Source: Unio delphinus
Lineage: Eukaryota; Mollusca; Bivalvia; Unionida; Unionidae
Length of the DNA stretch: 64,000 nucleotides
Assembly: GCA_029339505.1 (NCBI GenBank)
Contig: JAQISU010000097.1
Location: 7,277,001 to 7,341,000 of the forward strand
Reading direction: 5' to 3'
Numbering within the stretch: the stretch's first letter is position 1; every line of letters begins with the position of its first letter. The position numbers and the translations under genes were made by a program. This document shows positions 9,973 through 23,554 of the stretch, piece by piece. Under the pieces are notes generated by a model that did not search any database, was not told the DNA's origin, and saw nothing but the letters and a program-made list of their open reading frames with translations.

Positions 9973-10179
9973 ATCATTACAGAGTTTACTAATACAGTGT
10001 AGTAGGTTCTGTGATGGTGTGTATACAATATAATAGTGGGTAAGATACCAAGAGTTCACTTGTATGAAAGTATATGGTAGTAGGTTTTGTGATGGTGTGT
10101 TAAATCTCTTATAATATTGAGGAGTTTCAAAATGTGAAGCTAAACAACAACATAAAAAATACATAAAATCTTAACCAGA

Positions 10180-10720
10180 GCCTTTACAAATGTGAAATGT
10201 AGATCAGTATGACATATTTTTGTGATATTATACTAAGAGTGATCCATGAACTCTTCTAATTGTATAACACTAGCATGAACAGCACTTGAAAAATAAACCT
10301 GAAGCAAAATTAAACAAAAGTCAATGAGGCATGAAATATACGGTAGATCAAAATGACCTACTTTTGTGAAGACAGTTTAGTACTCATCCCTATACATTAA
10401 ACAAAAGTCAATGAGGCATGAAATATAGATCAAAATGACTTACTTTTGTGAAGATAGTGTTGTACTCATCCCTATACATCACCTCACTAAGTTTCAATAA
10501 TCTAAGTATAATAAAGTATGCAAAACATCAGGTTGCTCATGAGTTAAAGGCAAAAACGGAACCCAAGGCATTAAATGTGAAATATAGGCCACAGTGATCT
10601 TGCCTTGTGTTTAGGATAGTACTAACATATAATTAATCATATTGTTAGACATTTTTATCATGAACATACCTTGAGAAATAAAGTAAAAGATTTAAAAAGA
10701 ATCATTTAAGCATGAAATTA
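10180..10720. repeat. Degenerate ~110-130-bp dispersed/tandem unit
   Basis: The phrase CAATGAGGCATGAAATATAG followed by ATCAAAATGAC and TTTTGTGAAGA recurs three or more times, with CTCATCCCTATACAT after it. Diverged relatives (AATGAACCATGAAATATGGA, TTTCACTGA) occur at 45.5 and 46.1-46.4 kb. Confidence 0.6.
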
Positions 10721-10930
10721 TAATGACCAATACTTGTAAGAGTGTAGTAATTGAGACAGATCCCCAAATAAAGTTTCATGATTACAGGTACATAAGTATT
10801 TATATATATACAGTGAAGAAGAAACCTCACCTAAATGCAAAAACTGAAGAATGTACAAATTAATGTCTATGCATGTAAAAATGCTCTCTCTTGAGGAGTA
10901 GGCATTAAGAAGCAATCTCCAAAATGCTGC

Positions 10931-11161
10931 ATTGTTATTGTTATTGTAGGGTTTAATGCCATTTTTCAGCACAATATAGGCTATATGTGGCGGCCAGTAT
11001 TGGTGGAGGAAGAACCCGGGAAAGAACCACCAACCCATGAGAAGCTACTGGCAAGCTTTCTCACGTACCCAAATTGGCAGAATCTGAGACTGGAACCCAC
11101 GCAGACAGAGGTGAGATAGCAGTGATCTGTAACAGTGTACTTTAGATCACTCGGCCCCACT
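10931..11161 (-). mobile_element. SINE family A copy, inverted
   Basis: The tRNA-like head lies at the high-coordinate end (GGCCGAGTGATCTAAAGTAC on the - strand) and a (AAC/AAT)n-like tail at the low end. Direct repeats AAATGCTGC flank it at 10922-10930 and 11162-11170. Confidence 0.9.
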
Positions 11162-11210
11162 AAATGCTGCCTAGCAGCGAGGAAGAAAGAATGAGTGACA
11201 TTCAGTAAGA

Positions 11211-11211
<1 letters not shown>

Positions 11212-11272
<61 letters not shown>
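11212..11272. repeat. (TA)n microsatellite
   Basis: About 60 bases of uninterrupted TA dinucleotides. Confidence 0.97.
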
Positions 11273-11275
<3 letters not shown>

Positions 11276-12027
11276 ATTATGTGTGGTTCATACCGAGTTT
11301 AGTACAACAATAGCTCATCTCAACTTTGTACATGTCATATCTTTTGGAATAATATTGAAAATAAAAAGCCTAAAAAAAATCCACAAAAGCATATTGTGAA
11401 TTATAATTTAAATTCAAGACATGCATCTGTGAGGACTTCAAATTAAAGCTAGACATTTTAAGATCTTGTTTGACTTTGATTAAGAGCAAGAGACTGTGTG
11501 ATCAATTAATAAATGCAGTGATCTTTGTCAGACAAAAGTAAATAGGGTAAACTGAACAGGATATAAAGTTTGGTTAATTTATAGTTTTTGTGTTCTTAAA
11601 ATACTGCTTAAGCCCGCCTATTTAAATGATCAGCTATTAATATAGTAAAAATGGGCGAGCGGTATCAGACCTGAATAAATCTGTAGGTAAGAATAATTTG
11701 ACGTAATTACATCATACTGTGATACATGATTCGCAAGAATAACGATGAACATCATTCATGTTGTACAGATTTCTTACTATAAAAAACCCTTATCATTTTA
11801 GTATTTATTTAATAGGCTAGGCAGTATTTAAGCAATACCATTTACACAAAGTCTTTATTTTTCTTGATGCACCTTGCATGTCAAGGCTCCAAAAACGAAC
11901 AGAGCATCTTACTTAATCACACAACGGTCAATAATTTACACAATGAATTGTGAACTAGCATGTACAAAGTGTATGAGGACTAAAATCTGGTATAAATTAA
12001 TAACAATGAAATGTAAAATTTTAAAAC

Positions 12028-12033
12028 TTTATT
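12028..12033 (-). terminator. Candidate polyadenylation signal AATAAA
   Basis: On the - strand the context is CACTCAATAAAGTTTTAAAA, with a T-rich stretch following. It is the last such signal at the low-coordinate end of the repeat-poor block. Other AATAAA strings occur inside the block (for example near 14.51, 15.89 and 17.62 kb), so alternative ends are possible. Confidence 0.3.
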
Positions 12034-15000
12034 GAGTGAAAGCATGACTCCATTAAATTGTAAAACTTTGTCTATGGACACACATAAAGTTTAACTTCTT
12101 GCAGAACTTTTTGACCAGCAATATATGATCTTATCACAAAAAACTTGTATACACTAAGTGGCTATGTATTGATAGACACTGAAATAAATTATAAAATGTT
12201 GGAAAAGACTTTAAATGTTAGCTATTGAGAAACATCAAAGGTAAGCATTACAACATTGGGCTTTATCAAACAGTAGAGCTTTCATGTAGACAGAGATATC
12301 TGGTGAAATCTGAAAAATTCATCAATTTGATTGCAGGACAATTATAACACACGCCATCAGTGCTGTCATATGGAGTAGATGATATTGGCAATCACCCAAG
12401 AAACCAAGCCAAGGAATGCCCCTTGCAGGTTGTGGCATTTTAATTTTGCCCATGTGGGATTGCCAAAGGCAATGCTTGCCTGGGGTGCTATTTTGTACAG
12501 TGAAAAATTGCAGTGCCATTAATGCTGTGTGATCCAGAAAAAACAACATTGGTACAATCTTCACGCAAAATTCCTCGTTTTTTCTTTACAGTATTTGCTA
12601 AAATATTGGGTTTGTAGATTTGGATCTGATTTGTGAAAAGCAGTTTTCATTACACTGTATGCTTATTAAAATTTTCCTTATGTACACTTGATTTTAACAC
12701 AAGGAGTAGGATACTGTAATTATTTGCACTCTGAAACAACTTTTGTACAAGAAAAAAAGGCAATCGTATTCAACAATGACTGCCAATAAATAAAATCTAC
12801 ATTTATTCATTAAGCACAACAACCATCAAAGCAACAACAAAAAATGTGTTCATGGAACACAAATGCCCTACCAATACCTGAATTAAATGCAAAATTTACA
12901 TGTGATGGATGGACAGAAAACTCCCAACACTCCTACTACTGTGGTAGGGCAAAAATATGGTCCAAAAACTAAGGATTCACCTTTATGCCAAACTTATCTA
13001 CATAAATTTCTTCTGGCACAGTACAGCACAATATCCAAAGCAAAGCTTATTATATAAAAACTGATTTACAATTGCTGCATGTATAAGAAAGCTTTTTAAA
13101 AGACCATTTAATTCCAGAAATTTATCTTGCGTCATTATTTTCATCTGCCATGAGTACTTTTGTCCCCTTAAACAACTGATTTACATTCATTACTAACTGA
13201 TGACAAATCTTTTGTCCCACTCTTTGCATTAGGTATTGGATATTCATGAATCTTAATTTTACCATCTCTCTGATACACACAACTGTTCAGTAATTGTTCA
13301 CAAAAATATTGATTTAATCAACTGTAACTGCTGGAGAATTTATTATGTATTTTGTGCTTTATAAATATCCGATAAAAATCAAGAAAAACCAGGCTGCTGC
13401 TACAAAATAAATATTTACTGATTCTGTTCTAGATTATGTGATTTTACTCAATGTAACCAAGTTTAATTTCAAACTTTCTAAGAACCAGTGTTTCCAAAAA
13501 CTGCTGTTAGTCTTATATTCTGCCATATTGTGTGGTGAAATGTAAAATTCTCAAACTAAAGGCCATTATGACCTGTCCCATGCACACAAAACTCCATCAA
13601 TTAATCAAGCTCAAAATTGTACACACTATTTTTTTGCAACAGTGACTAAACTGAAATGCATCTTATCACCTTCAAAAAGAAGCAAATAAACAAGAAAATG
13701 TAAACATAAAAACAAATTTATTTGGAAATGCAAATAAAAAATTACATAAACTTAGTTTTCTATAAACATACTTTACATTTTATCCCATCATTCCAGACTT
13801 TCAATAGTCTTCACACCATTACCCTTATAGATGTTTTTCTTCTGATTATCCAATACTACATCATATAGAATTTATAGAGGGCAGTCAGTACAATATTAGA
13901 TATTCACATTAATCATTATCATTGGTATAAAAATGAACCATTATATCTCCTTACCTTAAATGCTGACATTTACCAAAAAACATATTCATGTGAATGATAT
14001 TTGGATGTATCAGTCACATTAATTAGTTCTCTAATGCTGGAGTTAAACATTTAACTTTTTTGTATAATACATATTTAAACTTCAAAACCTTTAACATTTT
14101 GCACATTGAGTGTTAGAATTTCTAAAACTTTAACATCTTGTCAATTATATGACTGTTCATTTATTTTTGTTGATGAAATTTTAATGATAGTGTTCCTACA
14201 ATTTGGAATCTCCATATATAGGCAAATATTGGTATAAAATCCTAACCTGTAAGTTTTAAGATTTTCAAACTGTCAGCCAGTTTAAAATTTACCAACATAA
14301 TTTGAATCCAAGCTTTTAGGAACAAATTTCACCACTGATACAATAGCTGACTACACAATACAAATCTTCATATAATACAAACATCTGTCGTATTCAGCTG
14401 TTGCAACTACTGGGATTGAAAAAGGACACCACAAGGGCAACAACTCTTTTCTCGAAAACAAGGAAAAGAACTCTACCACCTATCGATGGTGGTCTTTTCA
14501 AGTAACTTTTATTTAGTTACAAATACAACGTACACCGAAACAAACTAGTCTTACCTGTTCAAGATGCATTCCTAAATATTGCACTTATTTAAAATTGAAA
14601 TTTACACAAATTCATTTTAAGCTGATTGACCCAATATAATCTGTTGTGATATTATCCAGTATGACCAACACTGTAGCAGACCATTTTACCTTTATAACAC
14701 CAACTTACCTAACAGTAAAATGGGTACCAGATGCAAAATGATAGAACTGAACAAATGTTTTTTGATGATACAGTACAATGCCATTTCACATTTGTGAATA
14801 AAAACAATTCTTTCTTAATTGGTGTGTATTTGAGAATACAATTTGTTGCTTTGCTTTTGGACTTTACTGATTTCTGAATCAGAACATTTACATCTTAAAA
14901 TTTATAATGCTATATTAGAATAATCTCAGACATTTATAAAATAAATTTGCACATGGGTGTCACAGAACACAATCTCACTTATAGGCCAATTTGTCACACA

Positions 15001-15514
15001 AGTTATACAAATTTCTGGAACTTACAAACAGAATCTAAAATGATGCTGACATTATCCCAACTGGACAAAGGGTTCAAAATGAAAAGTAGAAAATTTGCTA
15101 CCAGCTTTAAGGTTTTGCAAACATGGTAAAAGAAAAATAAAAAAATTACAAAACCCAGCCAACAATGAGTTTGAAAAAGGAAGAAATCCTTTCCAACTCC
15201 TTTCTCCTGTTTAGTGATAGGTAAAATATCACCAATGTTAACAGCAAAGTTTCTATAACTTCTGGCAAGTGCTTTACCACAAAGATGATAATGAATATGA
15301 GCAGGTATTAATTAGATATAAAAATAGCATTGTTTGAAAAAGCATGTACAAGATATGATCCGTCTTTTTTTCCACTGAAAGGTAATACAGGTCGCAGACA
15401 ATGTAGTCCATACAATGAGTAATGATAATATAATGAATATCATCAAGATTTTACATTGGCATAATATCTTACATAAAATGATGCTGTAAGTCATTTTGCT
15501 ACTGGATTATAAAG

Positions 15515-15775
15515 CTGGTAGCTACTTCATTCTTAATTCTAATCTCCCAATCTCTGAGACTACCAGCTACTTCATTCTTAATTCTAATCTCCCAAATTTC
15601 AGAGATTACCAGCTACTTCATTCTTAATTCTAATCTCCTAACTTTCAGAGATTACCAGTTACTTCATTCTTAATTCTAATCTCCCAAATTTCAGAGATTA
15701 CCAGCTACTTCATTCTTAATTCTAATCTCCAAAATTTCAAAGACTACTAGCTACTTCATGCTTAATTCTAACTCT
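15515..15775. repeat. ~46-bp tandem repeat, about 5.5 copies
   Basis: Units read AGCTACTTCATTCTTAATTC then TAATCTCCCAAATTTCAGAG. Copies start near 15520, 15564, 15611, 15657 and 15703. Confidence 0.92.
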
Positions 15776-16839
15776 GCTATATATTACCTATACTTCCAAG
15801 GAAAGCAAACTTAGATATTCTAAAAAGAAATATAACTTTTAAGACAAGATGTACCTGAACATGAATAAACCTAAAATTCTATTTTCTTTATTTTGTCAAA
15901 ACATTAAAAATCAGTCTGACCTTTCTTAAAGAAAAGTTAATACAAAAATGTATGCCTGTTATTTCTGCTAAGTAATTATGCCCATATCCCTTACCAAAGT
16001 GGTATACAATTTGGATAATACATACAATGATAAATAAATAAATAAATGAGAATATATCAATGTACATCAAAGGGTGACATTTTCCAGAAACGACTTGGAA
16101 CATTGAGATCATTCACCAATTTTCAAAAACAAGAAATCTGCATATCAGTAACTTGTTGTGAAAAATCTCTGCATTCCTATTCTATTGGCCTGTATATTTT
16201 GGGCATTTAAATGCAATGAGACCCAGACCCATCACTACAAAAATCTGGGCTTTTCGTTCACCCTGCTTAAAGAATATCTCTCAGAAATGTTTGAAAATTT
16301 ACTTAGGTCCTTTGTCAAAACTGCCTTATAAATAATGGTGGGCCAACTTGGTGTGACTCGCAGTTCTAAAATCAAAACCCATGATAATGCATCATCAGAT
16401 GAGAGTCTGTGCTGTTCATACCATGTATAAATTAAGGATGATGCTGGAACATATCTATATTTTTATACATGGAAGGGTTTTTTTTCTAAAATATTTTCTT
16501 GAGCTACTCAAAGCTTTGTGTCTATCCCAAAGGGTCAATTATAGAGAAAGGTATGAGAGAATGCACCCTGTCTCTAATTGCCAAAATACAATACATGAAA
16601 AAGTATTTAAAACCTGATCAAATTTACACAGGTTGCAGGTTTTCCAGTCCATTCTGCCAATTTATGAAACAACATAAATTTATTACTGATTTTCCATAGT
16701 CTTGTATAGGTGTCATTAACTTGGCATTTCCTTTCACAGGTCTGTCATTGGAATTATTAAATAGTATAAGCATTTATCTTTCCTATTATTAAATAACAAG
16801 TTATTTTCATGTCATTTTACATCCAATTTCTCCAAGAGT

Positions 16840-17086
16840 TGTTGTTGTTTTAGAGTTTAATGCAATTTTTCAGCACACGATAGGCTATACATGGCAGCCA
16901 GTATTATTGGTGGAGGAAGAACCCAGGAAAAACCCCCGGAAAGAACTACCGACCCATGAGAAGCTACTGGCAAGTGTTCTCACATAACTACATTAGCCGA
17001 ATCTTAGACTCGAACTCACGCAGAGGTGAGACGGCAGTGATCCGTAACAGAAAGCACTTTAGACCACTCGGCCACTTGGGGCCCTG
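16840..17086 (-). mobile_element. SINE family A, best-preserved copy
   Basis: Perfect 13-bp target duplications TTTCTCCAAGAGT lie at 16827-16839 and 17087-17099. On the - strand it starts CAGGGCCCCAAGTGGCCGAG, has A-box GTGGCCGAGTGGTCTAAAG (Leu/Ser tRNA-like) and B-box-like GAGTTCGAGTCTAAG. A body of ~150 bp follows, with an (AAC)n tail. Confidence 0.95.
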
Positions 17087-19919
17087 TTTCTCCAAGAGTA
17101 AAGAGAGTTACAATACATCAAGGTAAATAATAAAGTCCTATCAATGACATCATAATGTAATCATCACATTATTTCAGCTGTGCAGCAAAGATTAATTTGA
17201 TTTTCAAAAGAAGCAGACTTCTCTGAAATACACAGCACAGACCCTGATCTGCATGTCCATTATACAATGGTACAAATATGAACTATTTCTGTACTTTGAT
17301 GCACATTAAAATGATTACACAATGCTAAGATGGCTATAGTTGTAAATACATGCTATTTTCAAAAGTAATCTGTGACACAAACATTCCATTTCAAATAACA
17401 AGGTGACTGACTTCCAATGTGTGTCCCTATTGTTCTGTATGTCAGTATCCATTGCTGCACTTTTAATGTACAGGCCATGTGCAAAGGATACAAGTTTACC
17501 TGTACAACTCAAGAAGAGAACTGTATAATACAATACAGATTCCTGCCTTTAGTTCATTTTGTGTGAACTCTGTAAAGCATATAGCATTCTAATTACTTAT
17601 AAACCTATATCTGCAAAAGGGTATTTATTACTATAGTTCATTCCACACAATATTGCAAATGACATCCGCATCAGCAGCTCAGTAAATTTTGAATTATACC
17701 ATTAAAACACTCTTTGAAATCGACTTGGAGCGTAACACATCTGATTAAAAACATAATACAGGGTGGTCTATTCATATAAAAATGTTCAATGCCACCATGA
17801 CCAGATGAGTCGTTTGTTTATTAAGGAGTGAGCAGTTTTCCTATTCAGTCATAATGTTGTTCCATTCCTCTGATTTCTTTGCAGTATCAAATAAGGACTC
17901 TTCCAACACTTAGGACAAACATGGTGGACTACACAGAATAGTATTTTTTCAGCAGGTATCAAATGAATGGTGTTGCGCTTGATGCCAATTTGAATTGTTT
18001 AAATCATTCATACATAAAATGAATTTAGTACTTCTGGCAACGTTCTGAGATGCTGCCATGAAAATTCAATGAGAAACAGATGTGGATACCATTCATGATG
18101 CTGAATTGAACAATATAGCTATGGTACAATTTAAGAAGACGAGTTCCGTTACCACACTGGGTTATATATCTGACAATTAGAAAATCATGCACAATTTAAG
18201 AGCAACAATTTTTAAGTGTATGAAGTGACAAAACAATAAGACAGTATTCTCCATGCAGCTAAGCAGCACAGAATTTTAAGTTGGTGACTATTTTTGGCAG
18301 TGAAATATGTGTGCTTTCTTGTTGCAGATTTCCTAAAACAACAATTAACAGTGACAGCAATTTATACCTATTGTTCAGGTTTGCTTATTTTTCAAGGGAC
18401 TGCACATAACAGTCAATTTTATTTTTTCCCTCATTTTCTTTTCTAAGATCTTTTTAGGAAAGTGCAGGTCATTATGTAATGTAAAAACAAACTGTAATTG
18501 CAGTGATCAGGTAGCAATGCTTGTCAACACTGACAACATTAAAAATCACAAAATGCTGGTAAAATATTCAGACTGTACATACCTACAGAAGCAACAATTG
18601 TTCTAAACTGGTTTTACACTAAACAAGTTACATTTCTAAAGAGTAATGTCCCTTTGAAATTTTTATTTTCCTTTATAAAGTGGAGGAAAAATGTCAACAT
18701 CTTGATGATACCACTATAGTTTGTGGTAAATCATCACTACCTGCACCTAGCCATCACTGCTTTAAAGGGGGATGTGATCTGTTCTATTTTAATTCTATAA
18801 CAAGAAGCATGGATACTTGAATGGATATTTAGGGATGTTACATTAACAATACATGGGACCTAGGGAAGGCACTTTAAAGTGTGGTACTTATTATGCAATA
18901 AAAAAAATTCTTGTCATTTTAATAAGATCTCTCGGAAATCAAAGTACCCTGGCAAATATTTGAAAAAAAAACTGTCTTCACTAGATATCATGTATGTTTA
19001 AATGGAACAGTTCTTACACTGAACACCATTTTAAATGCAGGAATCACTGACATTTCAACACAGTGAATCAACACTTCTATTTTGTTCACTATTTATGACT
19101 AGACATGTCTAATTTCAGTGTTGTATAAGTATTACAGTATATGCATTACTGCATATCAAAATCATATAAAATATAAGTTATATTTACACACAAAAATTTT
19201 AAACAACTGCTTTACTATTATTTCTTTTATGATCACTGAAGAGGGGAAAAAAAAAAAAAAATTTCAAAGGGAAATAACTTTAAGAGATTATGGCACAAAT
19301 GTTCTCAACTGATGGTACATTATAAGAAAGCCAAGGACACTACATCAAATACACACAAAAAAATGGAAGCAGTCTATGCAATGGAATGCCATTGGATGAA
19401 TATTGTATCATCTGGACTTTCAATGTGGAGTGTTCAGTCCCAAGGATGCATACAGTATCATGTCATCAGTATCATCTGTCTGTGATGACAAATGGGACTT
19501 TGTCTGAAAAGAGCAAACAAAAATACTCATTTGTTACCAAAATCAGTGACGTACACATCCCAATCTCAAACAGCTTGTTGCCATATCAAATGTATTTCAT
19601 GTTTGACTAAAATTCACCTCATTCTTCTAAATATAACATTTCAAGCCAGTAACTGGCAATTAATGTAACTGGCAATTAATGATGTAACCCAAAAGTGCTT
19701 TTAAAAGTTACCTAACCAAATTATAAAACAAAATCATAACTTCATAACAATGAGTAACAGTGTGTGCTCAATATACCTAATGACAACAACGCCCTTTTTT
19801 AAAAGGAAAATTGATCCTATTTTATCATTATAAGGCTATTGTTTTCTTTTCATTGCTAAACATATTTACAAGAAAGAGTTTACAATCCTGCAAAGGGATT
19901 CCTCATTTAGAGTTTTGTT

Positions 19920-21535
19920 GAAAAAGGTGTTCATCACCATGCCTGTCCAATCCATCCTACCAGTCGGAAATCATTCTCAAGTTAAACTGTCCTAATGATG
20001 TTATTGCAATGCCTTATCCAATCCATCACACCAGTCTGAAATCTATCTCATGTTAACTGTCCTAATGATGTTACTGCATGCCTTTTCCAATCCATCATAC
20101 CAGTCGGAAATCATTCTCATGTTAAACTGTCCTAATGATGTTACTGCATGCCTTTTCCAATCCATCATACTAGTCTGAAATTTATCTCATGTTAAACTGT
20201 CCTAATGATGTTACTGCATGCCTTTTCCAATCCATCATACAAGTCTGAAATCATTCTCATGTTAAACTGTCCTAATGATGTTACTGCATGCCTTTTCCAA
20301 TCCATCATACAAGTCTGAAATCATTCTCATGTTAAACTGTCCTAATGATGTTACTGCATGCCTTTTCCAATCCATCATACAAGTCTGAAATCATTCTCAT
20401 GTTAAACTGTCGTAATGATGTTATTGCAATGCCTTTTCCAATCCATCATACCAGTCTGAAATGACTCTCATGTTAAACTGTCCTAATGATGTTACTGCAA
20501 TGCCTTTTCCAATCCATTACACCAGTCGAAAATTATTCTTATGCTAAACTGTCCTAATGATGTTATTGCAAATCCTTTTCCAATCCATCATACCAGTCTA
20601 AAATCATTCTCGTGTTAAACTGTCCTAATGATGTTACTGCAATGCATTTTCAAATCCATCATACTAGTCGGAAATCATTCTCATGTTAACTGTCCTAATG
20701 ATGTTACTGCATGCCTTTTCCGATCCATCATACCAGTCGGAAATCATTCTCATGTTAAACTGTCCTAATGATGTTACTGTATTTCTTTTCCAATCCATCA
20801 TACTAGTCGGAAATCATTTTCATGTTAAACTGTCCTAATGATGTTACTGCAATGCCTTTTCCAATCCATAACACCAGTCGAAAATTATTCTTATGCTAAA
20901 CTGTCCTAATGATGTTATTGCAATGCCTTTTCCAATCCATCATACCAGTCTAAAATCATTCTCGTGTTAAACTGTCCTAATGATGTTACTGCAATGCATT
21001 TTCAAATCCATCATACTAGTCGGAAATCATTCTCATGTTAACTGTCCTAATGATGTTACTGCATGCCTTTTCCGATCCATCATACCAGTCGGAAATCATT
21101 CTCATGTTAAACTGTCCTAATGATGTTACTGCATTTCTTTTCCAATCCATCATACTAGTCGGAAATCATTTTCATGTTAAACTGTCCTAATGATGTTACT
21201 GCAATGCCTTTTCCAATCCATAACACCAGTCGAAAATTATTCTTATGCTAAACTGTCCTAATGATGTTATTGCAATGCCTTTTCCAATCCATCATACCAG
21301 TCTAAAATCATTCTCGTGTTAAATTGTCCTAATGATGTTACTGCATTGCCTTTTCCAATCCATCACACCAGTCAAAAATTATTCTCATGTTAAACTGTCC
21401 TAATGATGTTAATGCAATGCCTTTTCCCAACCATCACAACAATCAAAAATTATTCTCATGTTAAACTGTCCTAATGATGTTACTGCAATGCCTTTTCCAA
21501 TTCATCATACTAGTCTGAAATCATTCTCATGATAA
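19920..21535. repeat. 70-bp satellite, about 23 copies, with 352-bp higher-order repeat
   Basis: The monomer reads CCTTTTCCAATCCATCATAC, CAGTCGGAAATCATTCTCAT, GTTAAACTGTCCTAATGATG, TTACTGCATG (70 bp; some copies 71). A marker variant (ACCAGTCGAAAATTATTCTT) recurs at 20521, 20873 and 21225, exactly 352 bp apart, showing that blocks of five monomers were duplicated as a unit. Confidence 0.95.
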
Positions 21536-21539
21536 ACGT

Positions 21540-21980
21540 GCACACTGGTTCACGACACAAGTCCTGGATCACATACTCCCTCCCTATGTGTAAATATCTC
21601 CTGACATTTACCAAATTTTGATTGCCACATAAAACGTACAACAAAAACCAATTGGAACTATCCTTCAAGTCTTTTGAAAAACTATTAATCATATCTATGA
21701 AATGATTACAAACACAGAGCTTAACCAGTTTACTCTCCCTGCAGACAATACAATAAACCCTGAAAGTAGGACTACAACTAATCATTTAAAATAATTATTG
21801 AACTGTCATCCTAAAAATATCTTGCAGTATTTAATTTACATTGCAATATTTAATTTACATGAATGGGGCTCTTCTGCATTTGCTCCAGATGCCTACTGCA
21901 ACAAAACAGGCATGAAATCAATAGATAGACCTCAGTAATTTACACGCAGTTTGCGAAAACGCCCACTGGCCTAGCCGGCT
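21540..21980. other. Non-repetitive spacer
   Basis: A 91-codon open frame on the - strand (21510-21785) runs into the satellite. It has no recognisable domain or splice context, so I do not call it a gene. Confidence 0.4.
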
Positions 21981-22019
21981 GGGTGGTTTTTGATATCTCG
22001 TTGAATGTATCAGAAAAAA

Positions 22020-23171
22020 AGAAAAAAAAGCATGATTACATCAAAAGTGTAATGGTTGGCATTCCTGATTTATGTTGTGGTGTTCCACTGGGATCTGTTC
22101 TTGGACCTGTTCCCTTCATTCTATACACTCAGCCGCTCTCAAGTGTCACAGATCATCACCCAGTGTCTCACCAATTGTATGCGGATGACACCCAAATATA
22201 CAAGTCTAGCCACACAAGTGAAGTTGATGCTATCATCCATGGAGTAGAGAGGTGCATTTCTGATGTGAAATCATGGATGACATGTAACAAGCTGCAGATG
22301 AATGATGATAAAACTATGGCCATTCTGATCACAACACAAAGACTCTCTTATTCACATCCTTTACCTCAAACAATAAATATCAGCAACACCAACATTAAAT
22401 TCACAGTCAGCACAAAGCCAAGGTGTTACTCTAGATGTACTCTCACATTACACCAACATGTCATGAACATATGCAAGGCTGCATATTTTTAACTGAGACG
22501 CATCAGTTCCATTTGCAAATATCTTTCAGTTGATGCCACTAAAACACTTGTGTGTTCATTAGTACTTTCAAGACTGGACTATTGTAACTCAATTCTGTCT
22601 GGTTCGTCTCAATATCTACTCCAGAAACTTCAAAACACAGCTGCTTGAATCATCTTTAGAGTACCTCGATCAGAGCACACCTCACCACTGGTCTGTACCC
22701 TACACTGGCTATCCATTCGATACAGAATCAAACACAAAATTTGTTCTCTGTGCTATGTTTCACTGACAGACTCCAGTCCAACATACCTATCCAGCCTCAC
22801 TCATGTGAGCAAGATACAGCAAGATACTTATGTTCCTCTTCTGACAATCTCATTGTTCCCACTATGAAAACGAAGTCATATGGACAACGTTCTTTTGCAT
22901 ACCAGGGCTCAGTGATGTTGAATGAATTGCCCATTGAAATTAGACACAAAGACACAGTGGTCCCTTTTAAAATTTGCTCTTAAAACTTACCTTTTTCGAC
23001 TGCAGGAAAAGATGTAGAGATCTAATAATGTTTTGTACCTTACATGTTTTCAACATTTTTTGTTTTCCAATTTCATAGTTTTTGATTTTTTTATTTTTCT
23101 ATAGTGTAGTCATATCATTATATATGTTGCAAAGCTTAGAGCTTCTAAAGACTAGACACTATACAAAGTCT

Positions 23172-23172
<1 letters not shown>
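22020..23172 (+). pseudogene. CR1/L2-like LINE reverse-transcriptase relic, 5'-truncated
   Basis: The frame shows RT palm motifs: GVPLGSVLGP (the usual Gln is Leu), QLYADDTQIYKS with the catalytic YADD, then SWMTCNKLQMNDDKT. In the same frame follow SRLDYCNSIL and LHWLSIRYRIKHKICSL, and after a frameshift near 22800-22830 SYGQRSFAYQGSVMLNELP. Stops at about 22490 and 22646 and the frameshift make it inactive. The 3' end runs into an (ATT)n tail, typical of the CR1/L2 group of the Jockey superfamily. Only the RT and C-terminal portion remain. Confidence 0.9.
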
Positions 23173-23220
<48 letters not shown>

Positions 23221-23221
23221 G
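23172..23221. repeat. (ATT)n tail of the LINE relic
   Basis: Sixteen or so ATT units directly follow the LINE 3' end. The next SINE inserted into its last bases. Confidence 0.93.
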
Positions 23222-23224
23222 TTT

Positions 23225-23554
23225 ACCGCTCCGGTGACCTAGTGGTTAGAGCGTCCGCCGCGGAAGCGGGAGGTCGTGGGTTCGATCCCCGGCCGAGTCA
23301 TACCAAAGACTTACAAAAATGGTACTAACAGCTGCCTCGCTTGACGTTCAGCATTAAGAGGTTAGTGTTAGGACTGGTCGGCCTGGTGTCAGGATAATGT
23401 GACTGGGTGGGACATCATGCTACATGTCTGCGGCATGATGCCCCAGTGGAAGACATCACTATAAACTGCCTCACTGCAGACATCGTAGCGATATGACTGA
23501 AAAATTGTTAAAGCTACGTTAAAAATCCTAATCAAACAAACAAACAAACAAACA
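23225..23554 (+). mobile_element. SINE family B, intact copy
   Basis: Twelve-base target duplications ATTATTATGTTT lie at 23213-23224 and 23555-23566, so the insertion is into the LINE's (ATT)n tail. The tRNA-like head starts ACCGCTCCGGTGACCTAGTG, with a perfect B-box GGTTCGATCC at 23279-23288. The body of about 230 bp carries GGCCTGGTGTCAGGATAATG and AGCGATATGACTGAAAAATT, and the tail is (CAAA)n. This is the reference copy for the window. Confidence 0.96.

Larger units (their letters stand above)
12012..19503 (-). other. Candidate ~7.5-kb terminal 3' UTR exon of the kinesin gene
   Basis: No coding frame of note is present on either strand. A strong acceptor on the - strand (pyrimidine tract TTTGTTTGCTCTTTTCAG) opens at 19503, and a polyadenylation signal AATAAA lies at 12033-12028 on the same strand. 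Compared with the rest of the window this block is poor in repeats: only a ~46-bp array at 15.5 kb and one SINE at 16.8 kb. With the donor just after the kinesin stop codon this suggests a spliced, long 3' UTR. This is inference; the region could equally be plain intergenic DNA. Confidence 0.35.

Noticed and set aside
21510..21785. 91-codon - strand frame rich in Cys and hydrophobics
   Set aside because: No recognisable domain, part of it lies in the 70-bp satellite, and no convincing splice or promoter signals are visible.
22056..22247. Second + frame overlapping the reverse-transcriptase relic
   Set aside because: It is a shifted reading of the YADD-containing frame; the RT motifs fix the true frame.
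23225..23300. Stand-alone tRNA gene
   Set aside because: The B-box is perfect, but the sequence runs into a SINE body shared with four other copies and has target duplications, so it is a SINE head.
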